Assembly (NCBI RefSeq): GCF_018403665.1
Contig: NZ_BOVJ01000060.1
Coordinates: forward strand, 1-35,546
DNA length: 35,546 nucleotides
Origin: Paenibacillus cisolokensis
Lineage (GTDB): Bacteria > Bacillota > Bacilli > Paenibacillales > Paenibacillaceae
Direction of reading: 5' to 3'
The position numbers and the translations under genes are program-made. Below, piece after piece: positions 1-8,408 of the stretch; within the stretch, counting starts at the first letter, position 1, and every line of letters starts with the position of its first letter. Below the pieces are notes generated by a model that saw nothing but the letters and a program-made list of their open reading frames with translations, did no database searches and was not told the DNA's origin.

Positions 1-1040
1 ATATAGACGGCGTCCGCGCCCAATGCCATCGCCTTCAGCATGCTGCCCGGCGTGATAAGCCCGCCGGCCGCGATCAGGCTCACTTTGCCGGTCTCGCCGT
101 TGCGGGCGAGAAACTGCGCGGCGCGGGTGACCGCGAACATCGTCGGCAGCCCGACATCGTCCTGCAGCGTCGGCGCCCCGCCATGCGTACCGCCTTCCGC
201 GCCGTCCAACGTGATGAAATCGACGCCCGCTTCCAGGGCGATCCGCAGCTCCTTCTCCAAATGATGCGTGGCGGCGATTTTCAGACCGACAGGCACGCCG
301 GTTTCGTGCCGCAGCCGTTTGACCAGACGGATGAAGTCGTCCGCGGAATCGACCCCCGGCAGTCTGGAATGGATGACCGCGGGCTCGCCTTCCTTCAGGC
401 CGAACACCTCCCGGTAATCCTCGCCGATATTTTTGACCGTCGTACGCTGGGAAGTCGAGCCTTGCGCCCCTTGGCCCAATTGAATTTCAATCGCGTCGAG
501 CTGCATGTATTTGTCCGGCGTATTCATCCAGCCCCCGCGATTGTACTGGCCGATAAAGAGGCGGGCCGCTTCCCGCTCCTCTTTCATCAGACCCGCCTCG
601 CCGGAATTGGTCGCCGTGCCGACCGCCGTGGCGGCTTTGGCCAGCGCGAGCTTGGCGTTTTTGCTAAGCGCTCCGCCGAACGACATCGCCGCGATCATGA
701 TCGGAATGGAGACTGTCAGCGGTTTTCTCGCCCGCGGTCCGATCGTGACGGACGTTTGAATGCCGATTTGCTCCGGCGTCGGCATCCGGAACAGATGAAC
801 CGGGTTGAACAGCACGCTCTCCCATGGCGAGAAATGGATGTAGCTGCCGAGCGGACGCGGCACCGGCGTGCCAGTCTCCGACCGTAATAAAATTTCCGTT
901 AAGTTCGGCATGCCGATTTTGCGCCCGGCCGGGATCATGGCCGCTATATTTTCCACATAATGGTCCTTGATGACGCGCGTAAGCGCTTGATCCACCGCCA
1001 CATCGGCAACGGAACGGACGATGCGCTCAATGAATTTCAT
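1..1040 (-). CDS. FMN-binding glutamate-synthase-family protein (C-terminus outside the window)
   Basis: The minus strand is open from the ATG at 1038-1040 to the window edge, giving about 346 N-terminal residues; the rest is missing. The translation follows the central FMN-binding domain of glutamate synthase large subunits as found in stand-alone proteins such as Bacillus YerD. Visible motifs include a Gly-rich run with GTHGGAPTL, and AAGGLITPG near the cut end, which in this TIM-barrel fold holds the FMN phosphate. Stand-alone members lack the amidotransferase domain, so true glutamate synthase activity cannot be assumed. A GGGAG ribosome binding site precedes the start. The ATG overlaps the end of the upstream small gene by 14 bases, so the two are very likely cotranscribed. 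The family call is firm; the reaction is unknown. Confidence 0.85.
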   Translation of the reverse strand, partial: MKFIERIVRSVADVAVDQALTRVIKDHYVENIAAMIPAGRKIGMPNLTEILLRSETGTPVPRPLGSYIHFSPWESVLFNPVHLFRMPTPEQIGIQTSVTIGPRARKPLTVSIPIMIAAMSFGGALSKNAKLALAKAATAVGTATNSGEAGLMKEEREAARLFIGQYNRGGWMNTPDKYMQLDAIEIQLGQGAQGSTSQRTTVKNIGEDYREVFGLKEGEPAVIHSRLPGVDSADDFIRLVKRLRHETGVPVGLKIAATHHLEKELRIALEAGVDFITLDGAEGGTHGGAPTLQDDVGLPTMFAVTRAAQFLARNGETGKVSLIAAGGLITPGSMLKAMALGADAVY

Positions 1041-1299
1041 GGTCGGCTCCCCGCTCCGTGTTGCGAAGCATGCCGTCGATTTGCCGGGACATGTTCTGGC
1101 ACATCTGCTGAATCGCGCCGAGTTGGCGGGAGGCGCTCTGCTCTTCGACCGCAATGTCCACGAGCTCCCGCTGATCGAAGTTCGTCAGCCGCTGAAAATG
1201 CTCCCGCTCCACGCCGGACAAGGTGCCGGCCATCGTTTCGATCCGGCTAATTTCCGATTGCAAATATTGCAGCACATGCTTGACATCCTGTTTTTCCAT
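1027..1299 (-). CDS. Small coiled-coil hypothetical protein
   Basis: This 90-residue protein begins MEKQDVKHVL. It is rich in Gln, Glu and Arg with leucine/isoleucine/methionine spaced as in amphipathic helices, and it has no signal peptide or membrane segment, so it is probably a cytoplasmic helical-bundle or coiled-coil protein. A good ribosome binding site (AGAAGGAG) lies nine bases before the ATG, which supports this start and argues that the gene is real despite its size. Its last 14 bases overlap the start of the glutamate-synthase-like gene, suggesting translational coupling and perhaps a partner role. I do not recognise the family and assign no function. Confidence 0.6.
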   Translation of the reverse strand: MEKQDVKHVLQYLQSEISRIETMAGTLSGVEREHFQRLTNFDQRELVDIAVEEQSASRQLGAIQQMCQNMSRQIDGMLRNTERGADHEIH

Positions 1300-1365
1300 C
1301 GCTTCTGAGCTCCTTCTGCTAATATTCGGTTATTGTCGCTCATAGCGTATCCATAATCAGGATTG

Positions 1366-1393
1366 ATCATACAGCGGTTTCTTGCAGCTCCAA
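1366..1393 (-). promoter_or_regulatory. Likely promoter of the small protein / glutamate-synthase-like operon
   Basis: On the minus strand TTGGAG (1388-1393) and TATGAT (1366-1371) are separated by 16 bases, about 65 bases before the ATG at 1299. The -35 box is imperfect and the spacing one base short of ideal. Confidence 0.45.
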
Positions 1394-1409
1394 TCGTCTG
1401 AAACGGCGG

Positions 1410-2270
1410 TCAGGAGCTTCGGGGCATCGCCTTGACGCGCCGCAAATAACCCGTGACGTTTTCGTCCTCCTCGGCCGGATAGCGGTACCCGAAATGGCTC
1501 GCGACAGCCTGCGACGTATTGCGGAACAGATCGCACATCGCAAACAGAGCCCGCCACATCTTCTCCTCGTCGGCATCCGCATACGTGGCAGTGAAAGCCT
1601 TCCACCGCTCCGGCTCCAGAAGCCGCTTATAATATTTGCCGAGCTTGCCGGGATCGGCCGTAAAGCCCGTTCGTACGCCGATATGCCAGTTAAGCATAAG
1701 ATGGAGCATGTCCCGGACCGGACCGTCGGCATGATATTTGGCGTAGGAAAGCTCGCCTCTCCACAACCCTTTGGCGACATAGGTCGCGACCCACCAAAAC
1801 TCGTTGCAGCAATCGGCGAATTGTCCGGCTGTCGGCGGCTTCGGCAAATAATCGCGATTGCTCGGGGGCGGCAATTCCCCTACGGCCCCGTCCTTGTCCA
1901 GCAGCAGCAGGCTCAAGCTGTCCGGCGCCATCTCGCGGAGCCGGTCCGCGGGATAAAACGTCAGATCGATCCGGTTGCCGTCCTGAAACAGCATCAAATA
2001 AGCGAAACGATTCCGATCTTCGGACGGCGGAAACAGCTGCGAGTCGTCCGGCGTCTGCATGATCAGCACTTCGCCGAAGCGGCCGATCCAGCTCCGGTCG
2101 CGGACGAATGCGCCGACGTCTGTCACGGCATAGACGATATCGTAATCTTGAAAGAGGTCGCGCGGCGCATCCGGATTGGCGCGGGAGCCGTTCATGATAA
2201 CCGCCCGTATCCGCTCGTCCTCCCGTGCGAAGCCGACAATCGTGTCAAGCATTTCCCGCTCGCTTCTCAT
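1410..2270 (-). CDS. Aminoglycoside 6-adenylyltransferase-like nucleotidyltransferase (AadK/AadE family)
   Basis: The 286 residues match the usual length of the ANT(6) family. The nucleotidyltransferase signature is present: GSRAN at about residues 28-32, followed by DYDIVY with the paired acidic residues that bind magnesium and nucleotide. A third acidic strand appears in RIDLTFYP. Members transfer AMP from ATP to the 6-hydroxyl of streptomycin-type aminoglycosides; chromosomal copies are common in Bacillus and Paenibacillus and often give little or no resistance, so the natural substrate here is uncertain. The ATG at 2268-2270 lies one base after the stop of the alcohol dehydrogenase gene, so the two form an operon. 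No signal peptide; cytoplasmic. Confidence 0.85.
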   Translation of the reverse strand: MRSEREMLDTIVGFAREDERIRAVIMNGSRANPDAPRDLFQDYDIVYAVTDVGAFVRDRSWIGRFGEVLIMQTPDDSQLFPPSEDRNRFAYLMLFQDGNRIDLTFYPADRLREMAPDSLSLLLLDKDGAVGELPPPSNRDYLPKPPTAGQFADCCNEFWWVATYVAKGLWRGELSYAKYHADGPVRDMLHLMLNWHIGVRTGFTADPGKLGKYYKRLLEPERWKAFTATYADADEEKMWRALFAMCDLFRNTSQAVASHFGYRYPAEEDENVTGYLRRVKAMPRSS

Positions 2271-2271
2271 C

Positions 2272-3435
2272 TTACAGACACATCTCCAGAATCGTTCTTA
2301 CGTCGTCCTTCTCCAGCTTCTTGAAATTGCCGATCGGACCGAAACGAACCGCTTCCTCCGCCATCCGGTCCAGCATCTCGCCGCCGATGCCGAGCTGCCC
2401 GAGCGTGGCGGGCGCCCCGATGCGCGTGAAATAGGCGCGGGTCGCCTCGATGCCGGCGAGCGCCACTTCGTCGTCGCTTTTGCCGCGCGGGTCGACATTC
2501 CAGACCCGGACCGCGTACTGTACGAAGCGGTCGACCCGCTCCTTGTACACATATTTCATCCAGTTCGGGAAAATGATCGCGAGACCGGCCCCGTGCGCAA
2601 TATCGTAAATCGCGCTTACTTCATGTTCGATCGCATGCGTCGCCCAATCGGTTTCGACCCCGATCGGCAGCGTGCCGTTCAGCGCATATGTGCCGCACAG
2701 CATCAAATTGGCGCGCGCCGCGTAATTCGTGCCGTCCTTAAGCGCCAGCTCCCCGTTCTCGATCACCGTCTGCAGAATCGATTCCGCGAACCTTTCCTGC
2801 AACGGCGTATCGGTCGTCAGCGAAAAATATTGCTCGAATACATACGACATCATGTCGACGATGCCGTTCACCGTTTGATCGCGCGGGACCGTAAACGTCA
2901 GCTGAGGATCGAGAATCGAAAATTTCGGGTAGATCAGCTTGCTTCCCATTCCCCGTTTCAGTTTCTTCTCCCAATCGGAAATGACCGCGTTGCCGTTCAT
3001 CTCCGAGCCCGTCGCCGCCAGCGTCAGCACCGTTCCGAGCGGCAGCGCCTCCTGGATGACCGCTTTGCGCACACAGAAATCCCATACGTCGCCCTCGTAA
3101 GGAACGCCGGCCGCAATCGCTTTGGCGGCGTCGATGACACTGCCGCCCCCGACGGCCAAAATAAAGTCCACCTTCTCCCGGCGGCACCGTTCAATCCCTT
3201 TATGTACGGTCGCCAATCGCGGATTCGGTTCGACTCCCGGAAGCTCGAACACCTCCGCCCCGATTCCGTTCAGCTGCGCGATCACCTCGTCGTACAGCCC
3301 GGAGCGCTTGATGCTGCCGCCTCCGTACACGAGCAATATCCGTTTTCCGTATGGCTTGACGTGCTCGCCGAGCTGGCTGACCGTCCCTTTGCCGAACAGA
3401 AGACGGGTCGGATTGTACAATTGAAACGAGTTCAT
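2272..3435 (-). CDS. Iron-type (group III) alcohol dehydrogenase, YugJ/butanol-dehydrogenase-like
   Basis: The protein has 387 residues, the standard length for YugJ/YqhD-type NAD(P)H-dependent alcohol dehydrogenases. The N-terminal dinucleotide domain shows YGGGSIK (37-43) and AVGGGSVID (94-102). The C-terminal metal domain keeps Asp194, His267 and His281 at the positions known from YqhD. Position 198, normally the histidine metal ligand, is a tyrosine (TAT codon, one base from CAT), which may weaken metal binding. The family reduces aldehydes or oxidises primary alcohols. An AAGGAGG ribosome binding site precedes the ATG. The gene is divergent from the secreted protein at 3575 and is directly followed by the AadK-like gene. 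Confidence 0.9.
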   Translation of the reverse strand: MNSFQLYNPTRLLFGKGTVSQLGEHVKPYGKRILLVYGGGSIKRSGLYDEVIAQLNGIGAEVFELPGVEPNPRLATVHKGIERCRREKVDFILAVGGGSVIDAAKAIAAGVPYEGDVWDFCVRKAVIQEALPLGTVLTLAATGSEMNGNAVISDWEKKLKRGMGSKLIYPKFSILDPQLTFTVPRDQTVNGIVDMMSYVFEQYFSLTTDTPLQERFAESILQTVIENGELALKDGTNYAARANLMLCGTYALNGTLPIGVETDWATHAIEHEVSAIYDIAHGAGLAIIFPNWMKYVYKERVDRFVQYAVRVWNVDPRGKSDDEVALAGIEATRAYFTRIGAPATLGQLGIGGEMLDRMAEEAVRFGPIGNFKKLEKDDVRTILEMCL

Positions 3436-3514
3436 AACACGACAACCTCCTTGAATGGTTCGTATCGCTTCATCTTTATTTTACCTTAACCGGCCGGCGC
3501 GTGCCGATTGATTG

Positions 3515-3543
3515 TTCCCATAATTCGGAATCTTTTGTACAAT
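3515..3543 (+). promoter_or_regulatory. Likely promoter of the stalk-domain/solute-binding gene
   Basis: TTCCCA (3515-3520) and TACAAT (3538-3543) are separated by 17 bases and lie about 30 bases before the ATG at 3575. The start has a clear AAAGGAG ribosome binding site at 3562-3568. The -35 box matches consensus at four of six positions. Confidence 0.5.
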
Positions 3544-3574
3544 GAAAATATGACATGGACGAAAGGAGATCGGT

Positions 3575-5374
3575 ATGAAGAAGTCTGTAAAGACCGCAAT
3601 CGCGTCCGCCGTTGCCGCCGCGGCGATCGCCGCCGCTCCCGCGGGAGCCGCTACGCCTCCGGGTCCCGGGGACGATCCGACGCTGTCAGAGACAACGTCC
3701 GCATATGCCGGCATTCGCGTCGCGTTTCCGGATACGCCTGTTTCGTTCCCTCATCCGCCGCGCGTAATCGACGGCACGACGATGGTGCCGGGGCAAGCGC
3801 TGCTGGAAGGGTTCGGCTATCAGGTCGAATGGGATGCGGACAAGCAAATTTTGAAAGCGGTTCACAAATCCGGTTCCGAGCTCGTGTTTCAGGTCGGTCT
3901 GCGGGAAGCGATTTTGAACAGCCGCAAAGTTTCCGGTTTGCCGGCAGCGCCTTATATCGAACAGAATACGGTGTTCATTCCGCTCCGGATCGCCGCCGTG
4001 GCGAGCGGCATGACCGTCTCCTGGGATTCGGCCAAACGCATCGTCGTCGTCCGCGATCCTCATGCCCTGCCCCGCATAAGAGTAAGCACAAGAGCGGACG
4101 GCGACGCCAGCGTCGCGCCGGACAAGCTGTTGGCGTACATGAAGGAAAACGCGAAGGTGAATGCGGAAATTCAGCTTATTCCGTCGGAGCACTACCGCGA
4201 TAAGACGAACCTGATGATTGCCGCGGGCGATCTCCAGGACATTATGCTGCTGCAGGACCATGAAGGCTACCAGGACGAGCTGCTGCCGGCTATCGCGATC
4301 GACTTGACGGATAAGATCAAGGCGTTTCCCCGTCTGCAGAAGCTCGCGGAGAGCGGAAGATGGATTAACGGCAAGCTGTACGGCATCCCGAAGCCGGCCG
4401 ACCCGCATGACGCCGCCTTCCCCGCCGTCCGCCAGGACTGGCTGAACGCGCTCGGCCTTGCGCAGCCGAAGACGATGGACGAGCTGTACGAAGTGATGAA
4501 GCGATTTGCCGAGACGGACCCGGACGGCAACGGCAAGCACGATACATACGGTCTGGCGGGATATGCGGACAGGGCCGGCTTGGGCGGGCTGGCCTGGGTC
4601 GAGCACGTCTTTACCGGCAGCCCGACCCGATTTTCCGTCAAGGACGGACAAGTGGTCGACCACGCGGTAAGCCCGGAAGAGACCGAGGCGCTCGCCTGGC
4701 TCGCGCGCGCCTATGCCGACGGATTGATCGACCCCGAATTTCCCGTCCTGAACAAATCGCAGTTCGCGCAGCGGCTGTCCGCCCATACCGCCGGCATCGC
4801 CGCCGTCACCGTCGCGGAAGCCGGAGCCCTGTCCGCCGGCGATGCCGACTGGACGCCGTTATCCGATTTGAAGGCCGGCGTTTCCGGCAAGCCGGTCTCT
4901 CCGTGGAATACAAGTCATGATATGTACATCATCAGTTCCATGTCAAAGAACGATCCGCATAAGCTGCTGGAATGGCTGGACCGCGGATTCGCGATGGCCG
5001 AATCCGGGGAATGGGAGCGGATGCCCGGTTTCGGGATGGACGACCGGGCGGCGGCAGGCTATCTGTTCGGCCGGCCCGATCTCACGAACGTCATCGACGG
5101 CCTGGACAGCCTGTCGAACGAGCAGAAGGAGACGTATCGTACGGCCGTGCAGACGTGGCGTCGGACGTCTTACGAAGGGCAGACGCTTCCGCAGGCGGAA
5201 GCGTTGTGGCGATCCGGCCAGTTCGCCGAGATCAACAGCAAACTGGAGCTGTACAAGCTTAAGGTCATCCTGGGCCAGGCGTCGCTGGACGATTGGAATC
5301 AATATATCGCCAGGCTGACCGCCTCCAGCGATTACCGAAATATGATGAACGTGTTGAACAAGCTCGTCCCGTAA
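3575..5374 (+). CDS. Secreted chimera: copper-amine-oxidase-type stalk domain plus solute-binding-protein-like domain
   Basis: The protein has 599 residues. Residues 1-25 form an Ala-rich signal peptide ending AGA; there is no lipobox cysteine, so it is probably secreted or cell-wall associated rather than a lipoprotein. Residues about 44-157 resemble the stalk domain called copper amine oxidase N-terminal domain in Firmicutes, with the typical FIPLRIAAVASG and VSWDSAKRIVVV strands. Residues from about 165 resemble the LplA/YtcQ-type solute-binding fold, including the Asp-rich loop DPDGNGKHDTYG common in such proteins. No permease adjoins it. It could be a surface glycan-binding protein rather than a transport receptor. 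It stands alone with its own promoter and a hairpin behind it. Confidence 0.75.
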   Translation: MKKSVKTAIASAVAAAAIAAAPAGAATPPGPGDDPTLSETTSAYAGIRVAFPDTPVSFPHPPRVIDGTTMVPGQALLEGFGYQVEWDADKQILKAVHKSGSELVFQVGLREAILNSRKVSGLPAAPYIEQNTVFIPLRIAAVASGMTVSWDSAKRIVVVRDPHALPRIRVSTRADGDASVAPDKLLAYMKENAKVNAEIQLIPSEHYRDKTNLMIAAGDLQDIMLLQDHEGYQDELLPAIAIDLTDKIKAFPRLQKLAESGRWINGKLYGIPKPADPHDAAFPAVRQDWLNALGLAQPKTMDELYEVMKRFAETDPDGNGKHDTYGLAGYADRAGLGGLAWVEHVFTGSPTRFSVKDGQVVDHAVSPEETEALAWLARAYADGLIDPEFPVLNKSQFAQRLSAHTAGIAAVTVAEAGALSAGDADWTPLSDLKAGVSGKPVSPWNTSHDMYIISSMSKNDPHKLLEWLDRGFAMAESGEWERMPGFGMDDRAAAGYLFGRPDLTNVIDGLDSLSNEQKETYRTAVQTWRRTSYEGQTLPQAEALWRSGQFAEINSKLELYKLKVILGQASLDDWNQYIARLTASSDYRNMMNVLNKLVP

Positions 5375-5387
5375 CCCGTAACGCAAG

Positions 5388-5420
5388 CAGGCTCTTGTCC
5401 TTCACTCGGACAAGAGCCTG
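5388..5420. terminator. Hairpin between convergent genes
   Basis: A perfect 13-base inverted repeat (CAGGCTCTTGTCC at 5388-5400, its complement at 5408-5420) encloses a 7-base loop between the stop codons at 5374 (plus) and 5442 (minus). Neither strand has a clear T-run after it, so it is likely a bidirectional terminator or 3'-end stabiliser rather than a textbook intrinsic terminator. Confidence 0.65.
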
Positions 5421-5441
5421 TGCTGTGTAACCGGAAAACGG

Positions 5442-6641
5442 CTATTCATCCTGCAGCGATGCCCACGCGTCGTCCAGATCGCGGATCAGGTCATCGGGAT
5501 TTTCGAGGCCGACGAAGAAGCGCACGAAATTCCGCATCTCGCCGGACCGGACCGGCAGCCGGTGAACGGTAACGAGGCTTTCGAATCCTCCCCAGCTGAC
5601 CCCGATCTTGAAGTAGCGCAGCCGCGTCGCCCATTCTTTCAGCTTGTCCAGCGGCTCGTCGGATTGGATGGAGAACAGGCTGCCGAAACCGCTCATCTGC
5701 CGCAGCGCCAGCTCATGCTGCGGATGCTCCGGCAGGCCGGGATGATTCACCTGGCGGACGTAAGGGCGGCCGCTCAGGTGGCGGGCCACCTTCAACCCGC
5801 TGCTCTGATGCCGCTCCATCCGCAGCGGAAGCGTGCGCAGCCCGCGCATCACCGTCGCCGCCGTCTGGGCGGTCATAATGCCGCCGAGCAGCATATATTC
5901 CGAGCGGATCAAGCTTTCCATCAGCCGATTCGGGCCGATGACGACGCCGCCGACGCAATCGCTGTGCCCGGAAATATATTTCGTAATCGAGTGAACGACG
6001 AGATCGATGCCGAGCCGGAGCGGCTGCTGATAGACGGGCGTCGCCCAGGTGTTGTCGATAATCGTCACCGCGCCGATGCTTCTGGCGAAGGCGCCGACCG
6101 CCGCCAAATCCTGTAGCTCGAACTGCAGCGACGTCGGGCTTTCCAGATAGAGCAGCTTCGTATTCGGGCGGGCTTCCGCCTTCCATGCTTCCAGCGAGGA
6201 GCCGTCCACGAACGTCGTCTCGACGCCGAACCGCTTCAAATAATTGCCCATAAACTCCCGGGCCGGGCCGTACGCCTGGTTCGAGCATAAAATGTGATCG
6301 CCCTGCCCGACGACCGACAAGACGGCCGCCGATATGGCCGCCATGCCGGAGCCGAAGCATTTTGCCCGCTCCCCGCCTTCCAGCTCGGCCAGCTTTCGTT
6401 CCAAATATTCGACGGTCGGATTGTTGCCTCGCGAATAGACGTGAAACTGCCCGTTCTCGTCCTGAATCGCCTGCTCGAATTGGGCATAGCTCTCGAAGGC
6501 GAACAGGCTGTTCTGGTAGACGGGCATCGAAACCGCGCCGTAATGCCGGGTATCCAGCGGATCGTAGGCGATCTTCGTATAGGCCGACTCCGGTTCCGGC
6601 GCATCGTTCACGCCGCCGCTTTTCCTGTTGTGACTTGTCAT
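5442..6641 (-). CDS. Cys/Met-metabolism PLP-dependent enzyme (cystathionine synthase/lyase family)
   Basis: The 399 residues carry the signatures of the trans-sulfuration fold-type I family: YSRGNNPT (69-76), which contacts PLP from the neighbouring subunit; IIDNTWATP with Asp196, which pairs with the PLP ring nitrogen; and HSITKYISGHSD with Lys221 as the Schiff-base lysine. Such enzymes make or break C-S bonds in cystathionine, methionine or related thio-amino acids; which reaction applies cannot be read here. The ATG overlaps the stop of the upstream permease gene in an ATGA arrangement, so it is translationally coupled to a sugar-type importer, an unusual partnership. About 20 extra residues precede the conserved region. 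Confidence 0.85.
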   Translation of the reverse strand: MTSHNRKSGGVNDAPEPESAYTKIAYDPLDTRHYGAVSMPVYQNSLFAFESYAQFEQAIQDENGQFHVYSRGNNPTVEYLERKLAELEGGERAKCFGSGMAAISAAVLSVVGQGDHILCSNQAYGPAREFMGNYLKRFGVETTFVDGSSLEAWKAEARPNTKLLYLESPTSLQFELQDLAAVGAFARSIGAVTIIDNTWATPVYQQPLRLGIDLVVHSITKYISGHSDCVGGVVIGPNRLMESLIRSEYMLLGGIMTAQTAATVMRGLRTLPLRMERHQSSGLKVARHLSGRPYVRQVNHPGLPEHPQHELALRQMSGFGSLFSIQSDEPLDKLKEWATRLRYFKIGVSWGGFESLVTVHRLPVRSGEMRNFVRFFVGLENPDDLIRDLDDAWASLQDE

Positions 6642-7464
6642 CCTTTCTCCGCTCCTTGTGTAAGTCCTTCTACGATAAATCGCTGAGCCACGGCAAACAG
6701 CACGACCGTCGGAATGACGGACAATACCGTGCCCGCCGACATGGCGCCCCAGTCCACGTCAAACTTCTGCACGAACGAGTTCATCGCCACCGGCAGCGTC
6801 TTGAGCGGCTCGTCGTCAATGAACATGACCGCCAAGAACAGCTCGTTCCAGTTTTGGACGAACGCGAAAATAAAGGTGGAGGCGATTCCCGGCAGCATAA
6901 CCGGTATAATGACCCGGAACAGCGCCGAAATTCGGGAACAGCCGTCCATCATGGCCGCTTCCTCCAGGCTCGAAGGGATGCGCTGAAAAAAGCCTCTGAG
7001 CAAAATGGTGGAGAACGGGATCATAATGACCGTGTACATCAGAATGAGCGAAAACCGGTTGTTGATCAGATTCATGCTGGACATCATCATATAAAGCGAG
7101 CTAAGCGAAATAAACCCGGGCAGCATCTGCGTCGCAAAAAAGCCGAGCATAATTTGCCCATGCCCGCGGAACCGGTAGCGCGCCATGACATAAGCGCTGA
7201 ATACCGCAATGACGATCACGATAAGGGACGCCACAATCGAAATCATGAGACTGTTGCCGATATAAATGTGAAACTTGGATATCCGAAAAATGCTCTCGTA
7301 ATTTTCAAAAGAGATGCGTTCAGGCCAGTACCGGATCGGATAGGTAAAAATGTCTTTTTGCGGCTTGAGCGACGTAATGGTGATCCAATAAAGCGGAAAT
7401 ACCATCACGACCAAAAACACGCGAGAAACACGATTTTGAAAGCGGGAAGAACGAAGCGCTTCAT
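6638..7464 (-). CDS. Sugar ABC transporter permease, MalG-like (one frameshift near its start)
   Basis: This is the second permease of a CUT1 importer. It has about six hydrophobic segments and the EAA loop (EEAAMMDG then a Leu-Pro turn) that contacts the ATPase. An uninterrupted frame begins only at 7420, inside the first membrane helix. The likely true start is the ATG at 7462-7464 (MKRFVLPAFKIVF), four bases after the stop of the previous permease; the two parts join if one base is added to the five-base A run at 7413-7417 on the plus strand. I therefore treat it as one gene with a probable sequence error. The ATPase is not in this window and may be a shared MsmX-type protein. The downstream PLP-enzyme gene overlaps by four bases. 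Confidence 0.85.
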
Positions 7465-7467
7465 CTG

Positions 7468-8348
7468 TTAAAAATCCCCCACTTTCTCGGCTTTCGTTAC
7501 CGTCAGGTAAAAAATCGTATAAAGCAGCAAAATGGCGATCATAATGACGCCGACAGCCGCCGCCCCGCTGTAATCGCCGCCGTATATAATTTGTCCAGCA
7601 TGAAAGAGGACAAAATATGCGTACGGCCGGCAGGCCCGCCGTTCGTCAAACCGTAAATAATCGTCGGATCGTTAAAAATCCAGATCGCGCGCAACAGCGT
7701 GGTCGCAATGATCGTCGGCATAATATACGGCAGCGTCACGTTCAGCAGCTTGCGCACGCCTCCCGCGCCGTCGATATCGGCCGCTTCGTACAGATCGGCA
7801 GGCACCGACTGCAGCGCGGCCAGCAGCATGATGGCAAAGAAGGCAATGCCATACCATATATTCGCTACGATGACCGAGAACATCGCCCACTTCGGATCGG
7901 ACAGAAAGCCGATCCGCTCTTCGATCAGGCCGATCCTAAGAAGAAGATCGTTGATTACGCCGATCTGGGAATTGAACATCCATTTCCAGATCAGGCCGAT
8001 CAGAAAACCGGACAGCGCCCAGGAGTAGAATACGAAACCCTGATAAACGCCCCGTCCCCGGAACGGCTTGCGTAGCAGCAGCGCGAGCGTTAGGCCGATC
8101 ACGAACTGGCAGACGAGCGAGAAAAATACCCATAAGGCGCTGTTCTTCAGCGCGGACATAAATTTCGGATCGTTGAAAGCCTTCTCGAAGTTTTGAAGGC
8201 CGACGAACTCGATATTGCGCATGTCGAAAATTTGCACATTCTGGAACGCCATGACGACGCCCCGGAAAAACGGATAATACGTAAAAACGAGCACCAGCAG
8301 AAGCGCCGGAAGCAAGCTGCCGATTATGAATATGCGCCGATTGTTCAC
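7468..8348 (-). CDS. Sugar ABC transporter permease, MalF-like (one frameshift near its end)
   Basis: The first membrane subunit of the CUT1 importer. It has six predicted membrane helices and the EAA loop EAADIDGAGG followed by LPYIMP. Reading continues in frame to about 7590 and then shifts. Adding one base to the A run (plus-strand T run 7590-7592) restores a normal tail (IIYGGDYSGAAA, then a last helix) ending at 7468. I prefer the GTG start at 8348, with GGAGG nine bases upstream, over the longer frame from 8405, whose extra residues are unlike a permease N-terminus. The solute-binding gene lies 60 bases upstream and the second permease four bases downstream. Confidence 0.85.
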
Positions 8349-8376
8349 CCTGCATCGCCTCCGAAAAGAAATGACG

Positions 8377-8397
8377 ATGGGCGCCGCGGGCACCCAT
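8377..8397 (-). other. Intercistronic hairpin between lipoprotein and permease genes
   Basis: A 9-base stem with a 3-base loop (ATGGGCGCC, GCG, GGCACCCAT; one G-T pair) lies between the stop of the solute-binding gene (8409) and the permease start (8348). Such hairpins often protect the upstream message, giving more binding protein than permease. Confidence 0.45.
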
Positions 8398-8408
8398 CCG
8401 ATCATTCA

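Noticed and set aside
3686..4786. A 366-residue minus-strand frame inside the stalk/solute-binding gene
   Set aside because: Antisense to a gene with signal peptide, ribosome site and recognisable domains; its own translation shows no family features.
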